Source: a virus. From it: 21,486 nt of DNA. Below the pieces are notes generated by a model. The model was not told the origin of the DNA. It did no database searches and saw nothing but the letters and a program-made list of their open reading frames with translations. A program made the translations under genes and the position numbers. Positions 1 to 6,490 of the stretch are shown piece after piece (within the stretch, counting starts at the first letter, position 1; every line of letters begins with the position of its first letter). The stretch spans positions 1-21,486 of the IMG/VR virus record IMGVR_UViG_3300037852_000521; one strand, given 5' to 3'.

Positions 1-714
1 TCCACAGAGATCCTACTTGCGGAATTCTCACAATTTTGGGAATTGAGGGAGCAGTTCGATAACCGTGGTTTTACCTTCAAGCGTGGCATGCTCATGTGGG
101 GGCCTCCAGGCTCCGGTAAAACCAGTGCTATCTGGCAAATGACCCAACGCCTTATTCAGGATTTGAAGGGTGCAGTGCTATTTGTGGATAATCCACAGAC
201 TGTTATTTGGTGTATTAATATTCTAAGGCGCATTGAGCCAAAGCGTCCCATTATCACGGTAATGGAGGATATTGACGCTATTATCAGTCAACACGGTGAG
301 CACACTCTACTGGCTCTGCTAGATGGTGAGTTCCAAACCGATAATGTGGTGCATATAGCTACCACGAACTACCCCCAATACCTGGATAGGCGCTTTGTTG
401 ACAGGCCATCCCGGTTTGACACGATCATGGAAATTGGCATGCCCTCGGAAGCAGCCAGAAGGGTCTACTTCAAAAACAAAGAAGTTGATTTGTCAGATGA
501 CGAACTTGAGCGCTGGGTTGAATTGACCGAGGGCTACAGCATCGCACATTTGAGGGAAGTCATTATTGCCATCAAATGCTTTGGTCAAACTGAGAAGGAT
601 GTATTTGAGCGCCTTGACGCAATGCGCGATGCCATCAAAGTAAACGAATACGGAGAGTCACGTGGGAAGGTTGGGTTCGCAGTTCAAGCCTACCCTATTA
701 AAAAGCATAGGTAA
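1..714 (+). CDS. AAA+ ATPase, 5'-truncated by window edge
   Basis: The reading frame is open back to base 1, so the N-terminus lies outside the window; the TTG at 43 is only an internal codon. Visible residues show a Walker A GPPGSGKT (about residues 34-41 of the in-window part), a Walker B ending in ED (VMEDID), a sensor-1 segment ATTNY and a second-region-of-homology stretch LDRRF...RPSRFD with candidate arginine fingers. This is the layout of classic AAA ATPases (FtsH, BCS1 and Cdc48 type), which use ATP hydrolysis to remodel proteins. No protease or nuclease domain follows; the protein stops soon after the small AAA lid. It sits 3 bases ahead of the primase, so a role in replication-complex remodelling is possible but is inference. 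The ATPase call is firm; the substrate is unknown. Confidence 0.88.
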   Translation, partial: STEILLAEFSQFWELREQFDNRGFTFKRGMLMWGPPGSGKTSAIWQMTQRLIQDLKGAVLFVDNPQTVIWCINILRRIEPKRPIITVMEDIDAIISQHGEHTLLALLDGEFQTDNVVHIATTNYPQYLDRRFVDRPSRFDTIMEIGMPSEAARRVYFKNKEVDLSDDELERWVELTEGYSIAHLREVIIAIKCFGQTEKDVFERLDAMRDAIKVNEYGESRGKVGFAVQAYPIKKHR

Positions 715-717
715 CAC

Positions 718-1785
718 ATGGACTGGGTAAGGTTCTTAGATGAAAACAATATCCCGTATGTCACTCGTGGCCCGAATACGAAGCGTGGAGAAGTTTCTAT
801 CAAATGCCCCATGTGCGGAGACGACGATCCCTCAGAGCATCTCGGTATCAATCTGCAAACTAAGGCATGGGGATGTCATAGAGATCCAAGTCATAGGGGG
901 AAATCTACACATTTCCTCATCCGGGCAATCCTACGTTGTTCCATACAGCAGGCCAAATTCATATCCACACAGTATAACAAGGCTGACCCTGACACTTTAG
1001 ATGCTATGCTAGCCTCGCTTCAGGATACAGATCCACCAGATATTGAGGCAAAACCTGTTGACCTGGAACCGTACTTCAAAACTTTCCATAAAATAAAGTC
1101 ACGCGGGTTTACCAGCCGGTTCTTCAGATATCTGCAAGCCCGTGGCTATGAAAACCCGCACGACATCATCAATACCTTTGAGTTGCGTTGTGCATTAGCA
1201 GGCACCTACAAGGATCGGATAATTATGCCTGTCAGGCACAACGGTGAACTGTATGGCTGGACCAGTAGGGCATTGGGTGCCCCTAGAAATGCCCCGCGCT
1301 ACCTGATGTCCAGTGAACTGGTCAAAGCCACGGTCTTCCATTTTGACACTGTTAAAAAAGGCGGAACAAGGCTGTTCGTGGTTGAAGGCCCATTTGACGC
1401 TATGAGGATTAACGACCACTCATATGCTGACGTACACGCAACATGCACATTTGGGACTTCTCCAACAATTAGTCAGATAGCCTTACTCAGAACATTGGTT
1501 AAAAAATTCGATCAAACCTTTGTACTGTTTGATGAAGGGGCAGAAGGCCCTGCAATTAATTTGGCTGAGTGGATTAATGCACGAGCAGCTTACTTGCCAA
1601 AAGGGGTTAAGGACCCCGGAGACCTAAATACCAAACGCATTGTTGAGCTCTTAAAGCCCGGCTTTAATGGCATTTTCAATCCTTCTTTAACTGACTTTGT
1701 AAACCAATATTTTGGTCCCAAAGCCACCACAAACCTATTCAAAAGCAACGCCCTTCTATCTAGAATAATGAAGTCCAAGCCTTGA
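718..1785 (+). CDS. DNA primase (zinc finger plus Toprim), DnaG-like
   Basis: This 355-residue protein should make RNA primers for replication. Near the N-terminus a zinc-binding set is visible: C30 and C33 (CPMC), then C53 with H54 or H59 (WGCH....H), the CHC2-type arrangement of DnaG primases. The Toprim domain shows its acidic motif in VVEGPFDAMR (E223), a later FDEGAEG acidic loop and a KDPGDL motif near 299-304, which match metal-binding elements of DnaG. No helicase domain is fused, unlike T7 gp4. The start ATG follows the stop of the ATPase by three bases and is preceded by AGGTAA. Length is shorter than bacterial DnaG (about 580), as is usual for phage primases without the helicase-binding domain. 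Confidence 0.88.
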   Translation: MDWVRFLDENNIPYVTRGPNTKRGEVSIKCPMCGDDDPSEHLGINLQTKAWGCHRDPSHRGKSTHFLIRAILRCSIQQAKFISTQYNKADPDTLDAMLASLQDTDPPDIEAKPVDLEPYFKTFHKIKSRGFTSRFFRYLQARGYENPHDIINTFELRCALAGTYKDRIIMPVRHNGELYGWTSRALGAPRNAPRYLMSSELVKATVFHFDTVKKGGTRLFVVEGPFDAMRINDHSYADVHATCTFGTSPTISQIALLRTLVKKFDQTFVLFDEGAEGPAINLAEWINARAAYLPKGVKDPGDLNTKRIVELLKPGFNGIFNPSLTDFVNQYFGPKATTNLFKSNALLSRIMKSKP

Positions 1786-1838
1786 CCTTCTTAAGAATTA
1801 AGGTAATCCTAGGATGCATCTAACCAAGAGGGCAAGCC

Positions 1839-2612
1839 ATGCACGAGATTGAGCGTGAAATCCTTGAAATTACCCATTACAAAATCCAACGGAAATTCTC
1901 AGGTAGGCAAGATTACCTGAAATCAATCTTCAACGCAGTGCAAAAACTCAAAAATGACGAATTTGATGAATTGACGGATGAAGCTGCATTGTGGGCCAAT
2001 GCCTGTGTTGAATCCTACAACCGTGACAAAGACGCTGAGCTACCTGATTTCAACGAAGTAGGTGATCCCGATGACGCCGATGTCGATAGTGAGGACAATG
2101 GGCAGGAAGAACCCGTTGATGACGAGGTTGAAGATGAGGATGGATCTGAGGATCTTTCAGATTCCGATGACGACGAGGGAGATAATCAGGGAAGTGATGA
2201 ACAACCCGAGATGGAAACTGAAGACGAGGCAGGAGTTCAACTTACCGGACTTGAAGAAGAAGTTGATGAACCTGAGGATACAGCACCTCGCAAAAAGACT
2301 AAACGAATTAAAGAACCAAAAATAAAGAAACCTACTAAACCACCCCCAGTACGCGAAGATGATGACAGTGACGTAGAGCTCGACAAATGGGGCTCCATGG
2401 TCGGCTCTAAAAACAGCCGTGCCTTGTCTATGTTTGAAAAGGGTGCTACAGCCGGTGAAGTCAAAGACCAGCTCGGTGGCACCTATTACAACATCCTCAA
2501 AAAAATGGTGTCACACGGACATAAGCTTGAAAAGAATGGCGCGGTGATTACACTCATTCACCTAACGGAAAAACGTTCAAGAGTTTCATCACCTAAGCGA
2601 TCTAAGAAGTGA
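1839..2612 (+). CDS. Acidic phage protein with C-terminal helix-turn-helix-like domain
   Basis: Function not recognised. The 257 residues fall into four parts: a helical N-terminus (about 1-70) whose pattern (LTDEAALWANAC, then LPDF) resembles a small conserved domain I recall in other phage early proteins; a very acidic stretch (75-145); a Lys/Pro-rich basic segment (150-170); and a C-terminal domain (190-245) containing a helix-turn-helix-like pattern around GATAGEVKDQLG followed by a basic helix. The tail is again basic (KRSKK). The start is set by AAGAGGG at 1826-1832, six bases before the ATG. The mixture of acidic linker and putative nucleic-acid-binding end suggests a DNA- or RNA-binding accessory or decoy-type protein, but that is speculation. 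No overlap with the primase; a 53-base gap with an AT-rich 10-base palindrome (1788-1797) lies between. Confidence 0.75.
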   Translation: MHEIEREILEITHYKIQRKFSGRQDYLKSIFNAVQKLKNDEFDELTDEAALWANACVESYNRDKDAELPDFNEVGDPDDADVDSEDNGQEEPVDDEVEDEDGSEDLSDSDDDEGDNQGSDEQPEMETEDEAGVQLTGLEEEVDEPEDTAPRKKTKRIKEPKIKKPTKPPPVREDDDSDVELDKWGSMVGSKNSRALSMFEKGATAGEVKDQLGGTYYNILKKMVSHGHKLEKNGAVITLIHLTEKRSRVSSPKRSKK

Positions 2613-2622
2613 TACTGGAGTG

Positions 2623-2651
2623 TTGAGGTTTCCACTGACCTAATGGATAAA
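2623..2651 (+). promoter_or_regulatory. Possible sigma70-like promoter
   Basis: TTGAGG (2623-2628) and GATAAA (2646-2651) are separated by exactly 17 bases, just after a gene end and ahead of the structured leader. Both boxes are imperfect, and the predicted start would fall inside the left arm of the hairpin at 2654. Weak support, based only on spacing and position. Confidence 0.2.
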
Positions 2652-2653
2652 TG

Positions 2654-2695
2654 CACGGCCGGGCTCAATACTTCTCTAGTCTATGCCCGGCCGTG
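2654..2695 (+). other. GC-rich perfect 11-bp inverted repeat (RNA hairpin)
   Basis: CACGGCCGGGC at 2654-2664 pairs perfectly with GCCCGGCCGTG at 2685-2695 around a 20-base AU-rich loop. It follows the acidic gene by about 40 bases, where a terminator would be expected, but there is no run of T after the right arm (TACCTAATG follows). It may be a rho-assisted terminator, an RNA-processing or stability element, or a protein-binding operator. Confidence 0.6.
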
Positions 2696-2699
2696 TACC

Positions 2700-2858
2700 T
2701 AATGCGACGTCATGATCTTCTTTCGCCCTACGCGTAGCGGGAGACATGGCGATGAGTGTTAGACGGACCCGCTGGGGCGTGCTCGCGAGCGTTCCTGGCT
2801 ACACCGAGACAAGCTGGGCGCTGCACACTCAACCAGAGCGCCACGTAAAGGAGGTAAT
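2700..2858 (+). other. GC-rich structured leader before the 2859 gene; possible ncRNA
   Basis: This intergenic stretch is clearly richer in GC than its neighbours and packed with self-complementary segments: the palindrome CTACGCGTAG near 2728-2737, AGCGGG pairing with CCCGCT some 30 bases on, the palindrome GCTCGCGAGC near 2788-2797, and GGCGCT pairing with AGCGCC shortly before the ribosome binding site. It ends in a full-strength AAAGGAGG at 2847-2854. It could be a 5' UTR that controls the next gene or a free RNA. A 45-codon frame (2746-2883) also crosses it, discussed in the findings. Confidence 0.35.
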
Positions 2859-3320
2859 ATGGCTACAGGTGATACCCCAATGATGGCCTCGTCGACCTAC
2901 AGTTCCAATGCCTACAATCTGGAATCAATGCAAGGCCGATCAGCCTTAGACGATGAATGGACCCAGCAACTGGCACGCAGAGCACTCTTTGATAAAGATC
3001 CAGTCTCGCAAGCGTATCAAAGACTACCTTTAGTACAAGGAAAACCAATGTCTATACGACGCGTAGTTCAAATCTTCATTGCTGACCCGAATGAAAATAT
3101 CCCACTTGAAGACTGCATGCTTCATGAAAGTGAAAGAAAGCTGACTGACGCTACTGATCAGGAACTGTTCTTTGAACTTGATATCAAAGGCATTCTTGAA
3201 AAGCACAATGCAAAGCGTACCAAGGTAATTGATAAAAAGGTCAAGGACCGGACAGAATACCTTGAGCCAGCTAAGGTTCGTGATTTGAAGATGGTCGTTG
3301 TTACAGTAGCGACTTTGTAA
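2859..3320 (+). CDS. Conserved-looking phage protein of unknown function
   Basis: A 153-residue soluble protein with no signal peptide or membrane segment. The N-terminal 25 residues are Ser/Met/Thr-rich and likely disordered. The middle carries a DEWTQQLARRALFDKDP segment, and the C-terminal half is a mixed charged region ending in a hydrophobic strand (RDLKMVVVTVATL). The start is well supported by AAAGGAGG four bases upstream. It stands as its own unit: a long structured leader precedes it and tRNA elements follow four bases after its stop. The strong ribosome site and individual leader suggest high or separately controlled expression. I do not recognise a catalytic motif, and no function is proposed. 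Confidence 0.75.
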   Translation: MATGDTPMMASSTYSSNAYNLESMQGRSALDDEWTQQLARRALFDKDPVSQAYQRLPLVQGKPMSIRRVVQIFIADPNENIPLEDCMLHESERKLTDATDQELFFELDIKGILEKHNAKRTKVIDKKVKDRTEYLEPAKVRDLKMVVVTVATL

Positions 3321-3324
3321 CTAA

Positions 3325-3398
3325 GGCGGGGTAGCTCAGGCTGGTAGAGCATTAGGTCCATAACCTAAGGGTCGTCGGTTCAAATCCGCCCCCCGCAA
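3325..3398 (+). tRNA. tRNA with anticodon CAU (Met; initiator-like 3' half)
   Basis: A full cloverleaf can be drawn: acceptor GGCGGGG/CCCCGCA, D-arm GCTC/GAGC, anticodon stem TTAGG/CCTAA with loop TCCATAA, and T-arm with loop TTCAAAT. The anticodon (3359-3361) is CAT. The 3' half (from the anticodon arm to the discriminator) closely follows bacterial tRNA-fMet, including GTCGTCGGTTCAAATCCG and CCCCCGCAA. Position 1 (G) opposes A72, so the end pair is unformed, as in bacterial initiators. The D-arm is elongator-like (C11-G24), loop position 33 is C instead of T, and the T-stem has one T-C mismatch. No CCA is encoded. It could be initiator, elongator Met or Ile2. Confidence 0.8.
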
Positions 3399-3403
3399 CA
3401 CTA

Positions 3404-3474
3404 GGGCGAGCCGGGTAGGGGCTAAGGGCTTCTAATCCCACAGCTGAGGGTTCAACTCCCTACTCGCGCCGCCA
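3404..3474 (+). tRNA. Degenerate tRNA-like element, probable tRNA-Arg(UCU) remnant
   Basis: The segment CTTCTAATCC is the usual anticodon loop and 3' stem of tRNA-Arg(UCU), with T33 at 3430 and TCT at 3431-3433. A canonical T-loop (GGG TTCAACT CCC) follows at 3448-3460, and a CCA is present at 3472-3474. The acceptor GCGAG pairs with CTCGC, but the 3' arm seems to carry two extra bases (CTCGCGCC rather than CTCGCC). The D region has only about ten bases and cannot form a normal D-arm, and the anticodon stem is weak. Either a decayed tRNA or a D-arm-reduced one. It lies five bases after the CAU tRNA. Confidence 0.4.
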
Positions 3475-3565
3475 ATGGAGGTTAACATGACGTAGATTAC
3501 CACGTGGCCCACCCTAGAGGTGGAAAGCAGTTAAAAAGAGTTCATATACCCTCTAGGAGCATCAA

Positions 3566-4141
3566 ATGAGATCACATCTTAAAGTGAAGGTCTTTTCACT
3601 GACGTCTGAAATGTCATACATACGTCGTCAAGAAGAGAAATGGAAAACTAAAGCCAGAATAAACCGACAAAAACTGGCCCAATTCTATACTTTAGAAGCC
3701 AGAGAAAAAATCAACCAAAGCGTAATGTATTGTGAGTCTAATTTCTGGTCACAGTACTGGCACCGCCTAGACCTCAAATACCAAGCCCGCCATGCCCATC
3801 TTGCCTACGGTTGCATAAAGGGCGTCCCCTACCATAAAATGGAAACCATATGTTATGGCCCTATGAAGGGCTTTGGCGGCTATGAGCCAAAGTGGGAAGA
3901 CGTCAGTGCCATGGTTGAGCGTTTTTCCAAGGATGAGCCCAATCAGCAGGAAATCAATCAAAAGGCTGCTGAGTGGATTACTGATGCCAAATCTTGGTAT
4001 AGTGGCAATGAAGACCGCATCAAGCGTATGTGGAACGTAAAAGAAAATCAGCGCGAAAGCGCTGAGTGGAAAGCCAACTGGGTAGCTGTCAAAGAAAAGG
4101 CAAATAAGTGGAGAGAATCCATGGGCTACCCGACTAAGTAA
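3566..4141 (+). CDS. Unknown phage protein, basic and aromatic-rich
   Basis: A 191-residue protein that I do not recognise functionally. The N-terminus (MRSHLKVKVFSLTSEMSYIRRQEEKWK) is of a kind I recall from other phage proteins, with a strand followed by a long basic helix. A central HAHLAYGCIKGVPYHKME segment contains several His residues. The C-terminal third is rich in Trp, Lys and Glu (ESAEWKANWVAVKEKANKW). No Walker, zinc or membrane motif is seen. AGGAG at 3555-3559 lies six bases upstream of the ATG and fixes the start. It follows the tRNA elements after a 91-base spacer and is closed by the terminator-like structure at 4147, so it may form a transcription unit with the tRNAs. Confidence 0.75.
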   Translation: MRSHLKVKVFSLTSEMSYIRRQEEKWKTKARINRQKLAQFYTLEAREKINQSVMYCESNFWSQYWHRLDLKYQARHAHLAYGCIKGVPYHKMETICYGPMKGFGGYEPKWEDVSAMVERFSKDEPNQQEINQKAAEWITDAKSWYSGNEDRIKRMWNVKENQRESAEWKANWVAVKEKANKWRESMGYPTK

Positions 4142-4146
4142 CACCA

Positions 4147-4231
4147 ATTGGCCCCGATTTTCCAGGCTCTCTACCTTAGGGAGAGAGTGACCTTTCAGTG
4201 ATGCTAGGTTGGGTCGGGGCCAATACTTTTT
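4147..4231 (+). terminator. Large structured terminator-like element with closing 11-bp stem and T5
   Basis: ATTGGCCCCGA (4147-4157) pairs perfectly with TCGGGGCCAAT (4214-4224), and TTTTT follows at 4227-4231. Inside, CTCTC...GAGAG and ACCT...AGGT can form two further hairpins, so the RNA may fold as a three-way junction. The position just after a stop codon and before a new gene fits a rho-independent terminator, although the 56-base interior is unusually large for one. Confidence 0.6.
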
Positions 4232-4240
4232 AGGTGATTA

Positions 4241-5173
4241 ATGCTTTTTAGAAAATTCGATAAAGTTTCAGGTAAGGTACTCAAAACTACCCGCCCTCTA
4301 ATAGTCACCACACAAGAGGCATACGTGCCTCCTGCACAGGGGAAAGACTGGTGGGCTACAACAACCACTATATGGAATATTGATGAAATCATGAGCCGTC
4401 GTATCCGTGACTGGCGAAGGCTCATGGGTGAAACCGGGCACAGTGGTGCCCGCAATCAAACCTTTAGAAAAGACCACAACTCGTCATATACTGGCACCCA
4501 CTCAGTATTCCCTGCCCCACTGATGGAGATGATCATTGTTCGATATGCAGGTAAAGTTGGCAATACAATTTTGGACGCTTTTGCTGGAGGCCCACCTCGA
4601 GGCTTGGTATCCGCCATTATGGGATACAAATACACCGGAATTGAAATCAGAAGAGAACAAATCAGAGAAAACGAAACTACACTTAGTTCACTCAAAATAA
4701 AGGGTGCGTCTTATGTCCTTGGCGATGGTAGGCATCTTGACGGTGTTGGTCAGTACGATGTTGCCATTACCTGTCCTCCTTATTTTAATCTGGAACAGTA
4801 CAGTGATAACAAGGATGACCTTAGCAATCATAGCAGTTACAATGAATTTAATGCTTCTATGTGGCTTTGTGCAAATGCACACTATAACCATCTTAAGCCA
4901 GGGGCATTCGTATGCATCATTGTCGGATTATTTAGGGATAAAAAAACAGGAGAACTAATAGACTTCCCAGCTCATACGGTAGAAAACTTCCGTGAAGCTG
5001 GATTTATTTATTGGCAGCACATTATCCTATCTAAGAACTTCGCATCAGCCGCAGTCAGAGCTTCAAATGCTTGGCTGGGCCACAAGCTTGTACCACGTCA
5101 TGAAAACCTTCTAATTTTTAGGAAACCTGATGAAAAAGACACTATTAGCACTAGCAACAATTCTGGCACTTAA
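4241..5173 (+). CDS. DNA methyltransferase (N6-adenine or N4-cytosine type)
   Basis: This 310-residue protein should transfer a methyl group from S-adenosylmethionine to an amino group in DNA. Residues 88-136 hold a SAM-binding region: a lead-in HSVFPAP, the motif I analogue LDAFAGG (111-117) and the acidic strand-2 end GIEI (133-136). The catalytic motif IV is TCPPY (177-181). In typical beta-class N6/N4 enzymes the PPY motif precedes the SAM motif; here it follows, so the order resembles the alpha or gamma classes while the local sequence looks beta-like. The C-terminus ends in a strand typical of the family (HENLLIFRK). AGGTG precedes the ATG. No restriction partner is adjacent, so it is an orphan, perhaps for anti-restriction or gene control. 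Confidence 0.85.
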   Translation: MLFRKFDKVSGKVLKTTRPLIVTTQEAYVPPAQGKDWWATTTTIWNIDEIMSRRIRDWRRLMGETGHSGARNQTFRKDHNSSYTGTHSVFPAPLMEMIIVRYAGKVGNTILDAFAGGPPRGLVSAIMGYKYTGIEIRREQIRENETTLSSLKIKGASYVLGDGRHLDGVGQYDVAITCPPYFNLEQYSDNKDDLSNHSSYNEFNASMWLCANAHYNHLKPGAFVCIIVGLFRDKKTGELIDFPAHTVENFREAGFIYWQHIILSKNFASAAVRASNAWLGHKLVPRHENLLIFRKPDEKDTISTSNNSGT

Positions 5174-5411
5174 TTCGGCGGCTTTCGCCCAATGTGGTTA
5201 TTACGGTCAGGTTCCTTGTGGGCCACCGGCTCATGTATGGCCACGTGATGCAAGACCTTGGAATCCAGAACGGTTTGGTCCTGTATATCGAACTGATCCA
5301 GGCTTGTGTATTAACCGTAACGAATGCCGGGACCCAAGGCGGGGATTTCCTGTTTTCCCGCCCGTAGGCCCATACGGCCCTCCAGGTGTTCCGGGACCTG
5401 ACTATTGGTAA
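5130..5411 (+). CDS. Small exported Pro-rich protein
   Basis: The 93-residue product begins with a textbook Sec signal peptide: MKK, a hydrophobic core TLLALATILALNSA and an AFA cleavage site before Gln. The mature part (about 72 residues) is rich in Pro, Gly and Tyr with four Cys (QCGYYG, VPCGPP, GLCINRNEC), and would be periplasmic or cell-surface. It overlaps the 3' end of the methyltransferase by 44 bases in another frame, with GGAA a few bases before its ATG. Similar small Pro/Cys exported proteins are common in alphaproteobacteria, so it may be of host origin. Function unknown; perhaps envelope alteration during infection. Confidence 0.7.
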   Translation: MKKTLLALATILALNSAAFAQCGYYGQVPCGPPAHVWPRDARPWNPERFGPVYRTDPGLCINRNECRDPRRGFPVFPPVGPYGPPGVPGPDYW

Positions 5412-5461
5412 TAGATTGGCCCCATGTTGAGTCCGACATGAATGAGTGGCGTGAGTGGGCC

Positions 5462-5468
5462 AAAGGAG
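5462..5468 (+). promoter_or_regulatory. Ribosome binding site that decides the clamp start
   Basis: AAAGGAG lies five bases before the ATG at 5474. The frame is open further upstream (ATG at 5405), but only the 5474 start has this site and gives an N-terminus that aligns with beta clamps. Confidence 0.7.
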
Positions 5469-5473
5469 TTGGG

Positions 5474-6490
5474 ATGAACAGACAGTACCTAGTTGACACG
5501 CTTGAACTAATACGACCTGCCTTATCCAAGAATGATACAGTTCCTATCTTCCAGTGTTTCACATTCGAACAGGGGTTTGTCACAGCCTATGACGACACTA
5601 TTGCCATTATTGGACCTAACGACTCTGAAGATAATTTTGGAGTGCATGGCACTGTACTACTTGGCCTGCTTTCTAGTAGCTCTGCTGAGGAGGTAACCTT
5701 AGACCTAGACAAAAATGATCTTGTTATCAAAATGGGCAAAAGCGTCAGCAGGCTGCCTTACGTACCGAGTTCAGATTTTCTGTTTAAAGAACCAAATGGT
5801 AAATGGGAAAAAACACCCATTACCCTCAGTGTAATTAATGCCCTCAATCTATGCCTGCAAACAGTGTCTACTGATGAAACACAACTGGCTCTGCATGGTG
5901 TGACTATTGAACTAGACACCATGTTCTCTTGCAATGGGGATACCATCACACGTGTTAGGCTCAAAAATAGCATTGGTATTAATAGGGTACTTCTGCCTAC
6001 TGCTTTTGTATCTAGTGTTCTGAGGCTATGGGAAAAACTTGAACTGACCAAAGGTCAATTGTGCTTCAACGATGAATGGGTATGGGCTGACTTTGACGAT
6101 TGGGCTGTGTATGGTCGAGTACTCAAGATTGAAAATCCCATTGATTTTGATGCACTGATCAAACAGGCTACCAAAGGAAGTACCAAAACCGTACAGTGGC
6201 CTAAAGCACTCAATGAAGCCCTATCAAGGGCTAGGGTGCTGGCAGACCCTGAAAGCAAACGCACCGATATAGCCATAACCAAAGGCTACATCAGAATGCG
6301 TACTGAAACCCCTATGGGTGAGATCAAGGACGAAATCAAAATTGATGGACACCCAGATATCACCACTATGATAAATGCTGGTCACGTCCAGGAAGCACTA
6401 CAGGCATGTGATAATATTGCTTTCCTTGAAAACTGCACCATGCTTGAGAAAGCACCGTCACTCCTCATGATAGTGAGTAATATGGGATGA
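5474..6490 (+). CDS. dnaN: DNA polymerase III beta-type sliding clamp
   Basis: From the ATG at 5474 the product has 338 residues, a little short of the bacterial clamp (about 366) but long enough for three clamp domains. The N-terminus MNRQYLVDTLELIRPAL followed by TVPIFQCFTFEQGFVTAYDD reproduces the first helix and strand pair of DnaN proteins, where the segment after the helix reads roughly 'temPIL...l....l..tatD'. The rest alternates strands and short helices with low similarity, as usual in phage clamps. It should encircle DNA and tether the polymerase at 7119; the DnaX-like protein at 9707 is its likely loader. The stop overlaps the cupin start by four bases. The clamp call rests on N-terminal pattern and context. 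Confidence 0.72.
   Translation: MNRQYLVDTLELIRPALSKNDTVPIFQCFTFEQGFVTAYDDTIAIIGPNDSEDNFGVHGTVLLGLLSSSSAEEVTLDLDKNDLVIKMGKSVSRLPYVPSSDFLFKEPNGKWEKTPITLSVINALNLCLQTVSTDETQLALHGVTIELDTMFSCNGDTITRVRLKNSIGINRVLLPTAFVSSVLRLWEKLELTKGQLCFNDEWVWADFDDWAVYGRVLKIENPIDFDALIKQATKGSTKTVQWPKALNEALSRARVLADPESKRTDIAITKGYIRMRTETPMGEIKDEIKIDGHPDITTMINAGHVQEALQACDNIAFLENCTMLEKAPSLLMIVSNMG

Noticed and set aside
1788-1797. Palindrome TTCTTAAGAA between primase and acidic gene as a terminator
   Set aside because: AT-only core, no stable stem and no T run follows; too weak to call.
3767-4147. 126-codon reverse-strand frame
   Set aside because: It is antisense to a forward gene with a good ribosome site, and its translation is a low-complexity hydrophobic shadow.
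4435-4452. Perfect 7-bp hairpin with 4-base loop inside the methyltransferase gene
   Set aside because: It lies well inside a clear coding frame and has no T run or start site near it; likely chance or codon-driven.
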